A program made the translations under genes and the position numbers. The notes below the pieces were generated by a model. The model was not told the origin of the DNA. It saw only the letters and a program-made list of their open reading frames with translations, and made no database searches. From Ancylobacter sp. IITR112 (GTDB lineage Bacteria; Pseudomonadota; Alphaproteobacteria; Rhizobiales; Xanthobacteraceae), in assembly GCF_041415945.1 (NCBI RefSeq), contig NZ_JBGCUS010000004.1:21874-85873 (forward strand): a stretch of DNA of 64,000 bases. Reading direction: 5' to 3'. Positions 63,856 to 64,000 of the stretch are shown in pieces (the first letter of the stretch is position 1; each line of letters starts with the position of its first letter).

Positions 63856-64000
63856 CTCAAGGTGCTGCAGGACGACCGCAGGGCGATCTCCGCCGCAGCT
63901 GCCCATGCGCAGCGGGCGGTCGCCTATCTGCACGGCCTTCAGCCATTGGCGGAGAGCGAGCGGGAGGCAGCCTGATGCTTCACGCTCCGCCTTCGAACGG
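63856..64000 (+). repeat. Direct repeat of the ardC end and PAPS-reductase start
   Basis: These 145 bases equal 59226-59370 except for one base (C at 63890, T at 59260). They contain the last 39 or so codons of ardC and the first nine of the PAPS-reductase-like gene, with the same TGATG junction. The window ends within the repeat, so its true length is unknown. Confidence 0.9.

Overview
This window is GC-rich alphaproteobacterial DNA, most likely from Hyphomicrobiales (Rhizobiales), on a plasmid or integrated conjugative element. The main clues are a Ros/MucR regulator, DUF1403 next to a plasmid-type ScpB, a Ti/RSF1010-like oriT with TraD proteins, and the DUF3991/DUF1419/DUF3085/DUF736/ArdC gene set common on rhizobial and sphingomonad plasmids. 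No rRNA, tRNA, CRISPR array, replication initiator or type IV secretion genes were seen. Genus cannot be fixed from this window.

Layout. (1) 1-9.4 kb: a DUF1403-ScpB pair with a trailing unknown gene, then a translationally coupled AbiE-type toxin-antitoxin operon that continues into a PUA/EVE-like + GIY-YIG gene and a DUF2971 gene, then DUF1801, MucR and a broken SIR2-like gene. (2) 9.7-24.6 kb: two coiled-coil proteins and an efflux island. The island has a CecR-type TetR repressor divergent from an RND pump whose adaptor is frameshifted in a C7 run, a PerM/AI-2E family protein, a metallo-hydrolase, a MarR-FUSC-DUF1656-HlyD aromatic-acid type exporter, a Bcr-type MFS pump and a UspA protein. 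(3) 24.7-28.7 kb: a graveyard of IS and group II intron fragments that has truncated a MobA/TraA-like relaxase. The oriT and the divergent TraC/TraD-type genes remain, followed by a second type of AbiE pair. (4) 28.8-36.4 kb: a decayed MFS gene and a copper/silver island (CopA, Spy-like protein, small Met-rich membrane peptides, CusA remnant, His-rich exported protein), interrupted by a complete IS1595 element with an 8-bp target duplication. (5) 36.4-42.3 kb: IS5, IS110, IS630 and IS3 sequences, with a decayed paralogue of the first AbiE operon: intact toxin, antitoxin missing its 5' half. (6) 42.7-63.7 kb: a mostly collinear plasmid block. It holds a toprim protein, DUF1419, DUF3085, a 1,699-residue methyltransferase-helicase, a RES/Xre toxin-antitoxin pair, a ParB-like protein, five unknown genes joined by ATGA overlaps, an IS1182 sitting in the loop of a terminator, ArdC, a PAPS-reductase-like protein, a RelBE pair, a truncated tyrosine recombinase and DUF736. 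The last 145 bp repeat the ardC/PAPS-reductase junction.

The genes work mainly as an accessory load: defence and addiction modules (three AbiE-type, RES/Xre, RelBE), probable anti-restriction functions (ArdC, perhaps the methyltransferase-helicase) and toxic-compound and metal efflux, on a backbone whose own conjugation genes are partly destroyed but which may still be mobilised in trans through its oriT.
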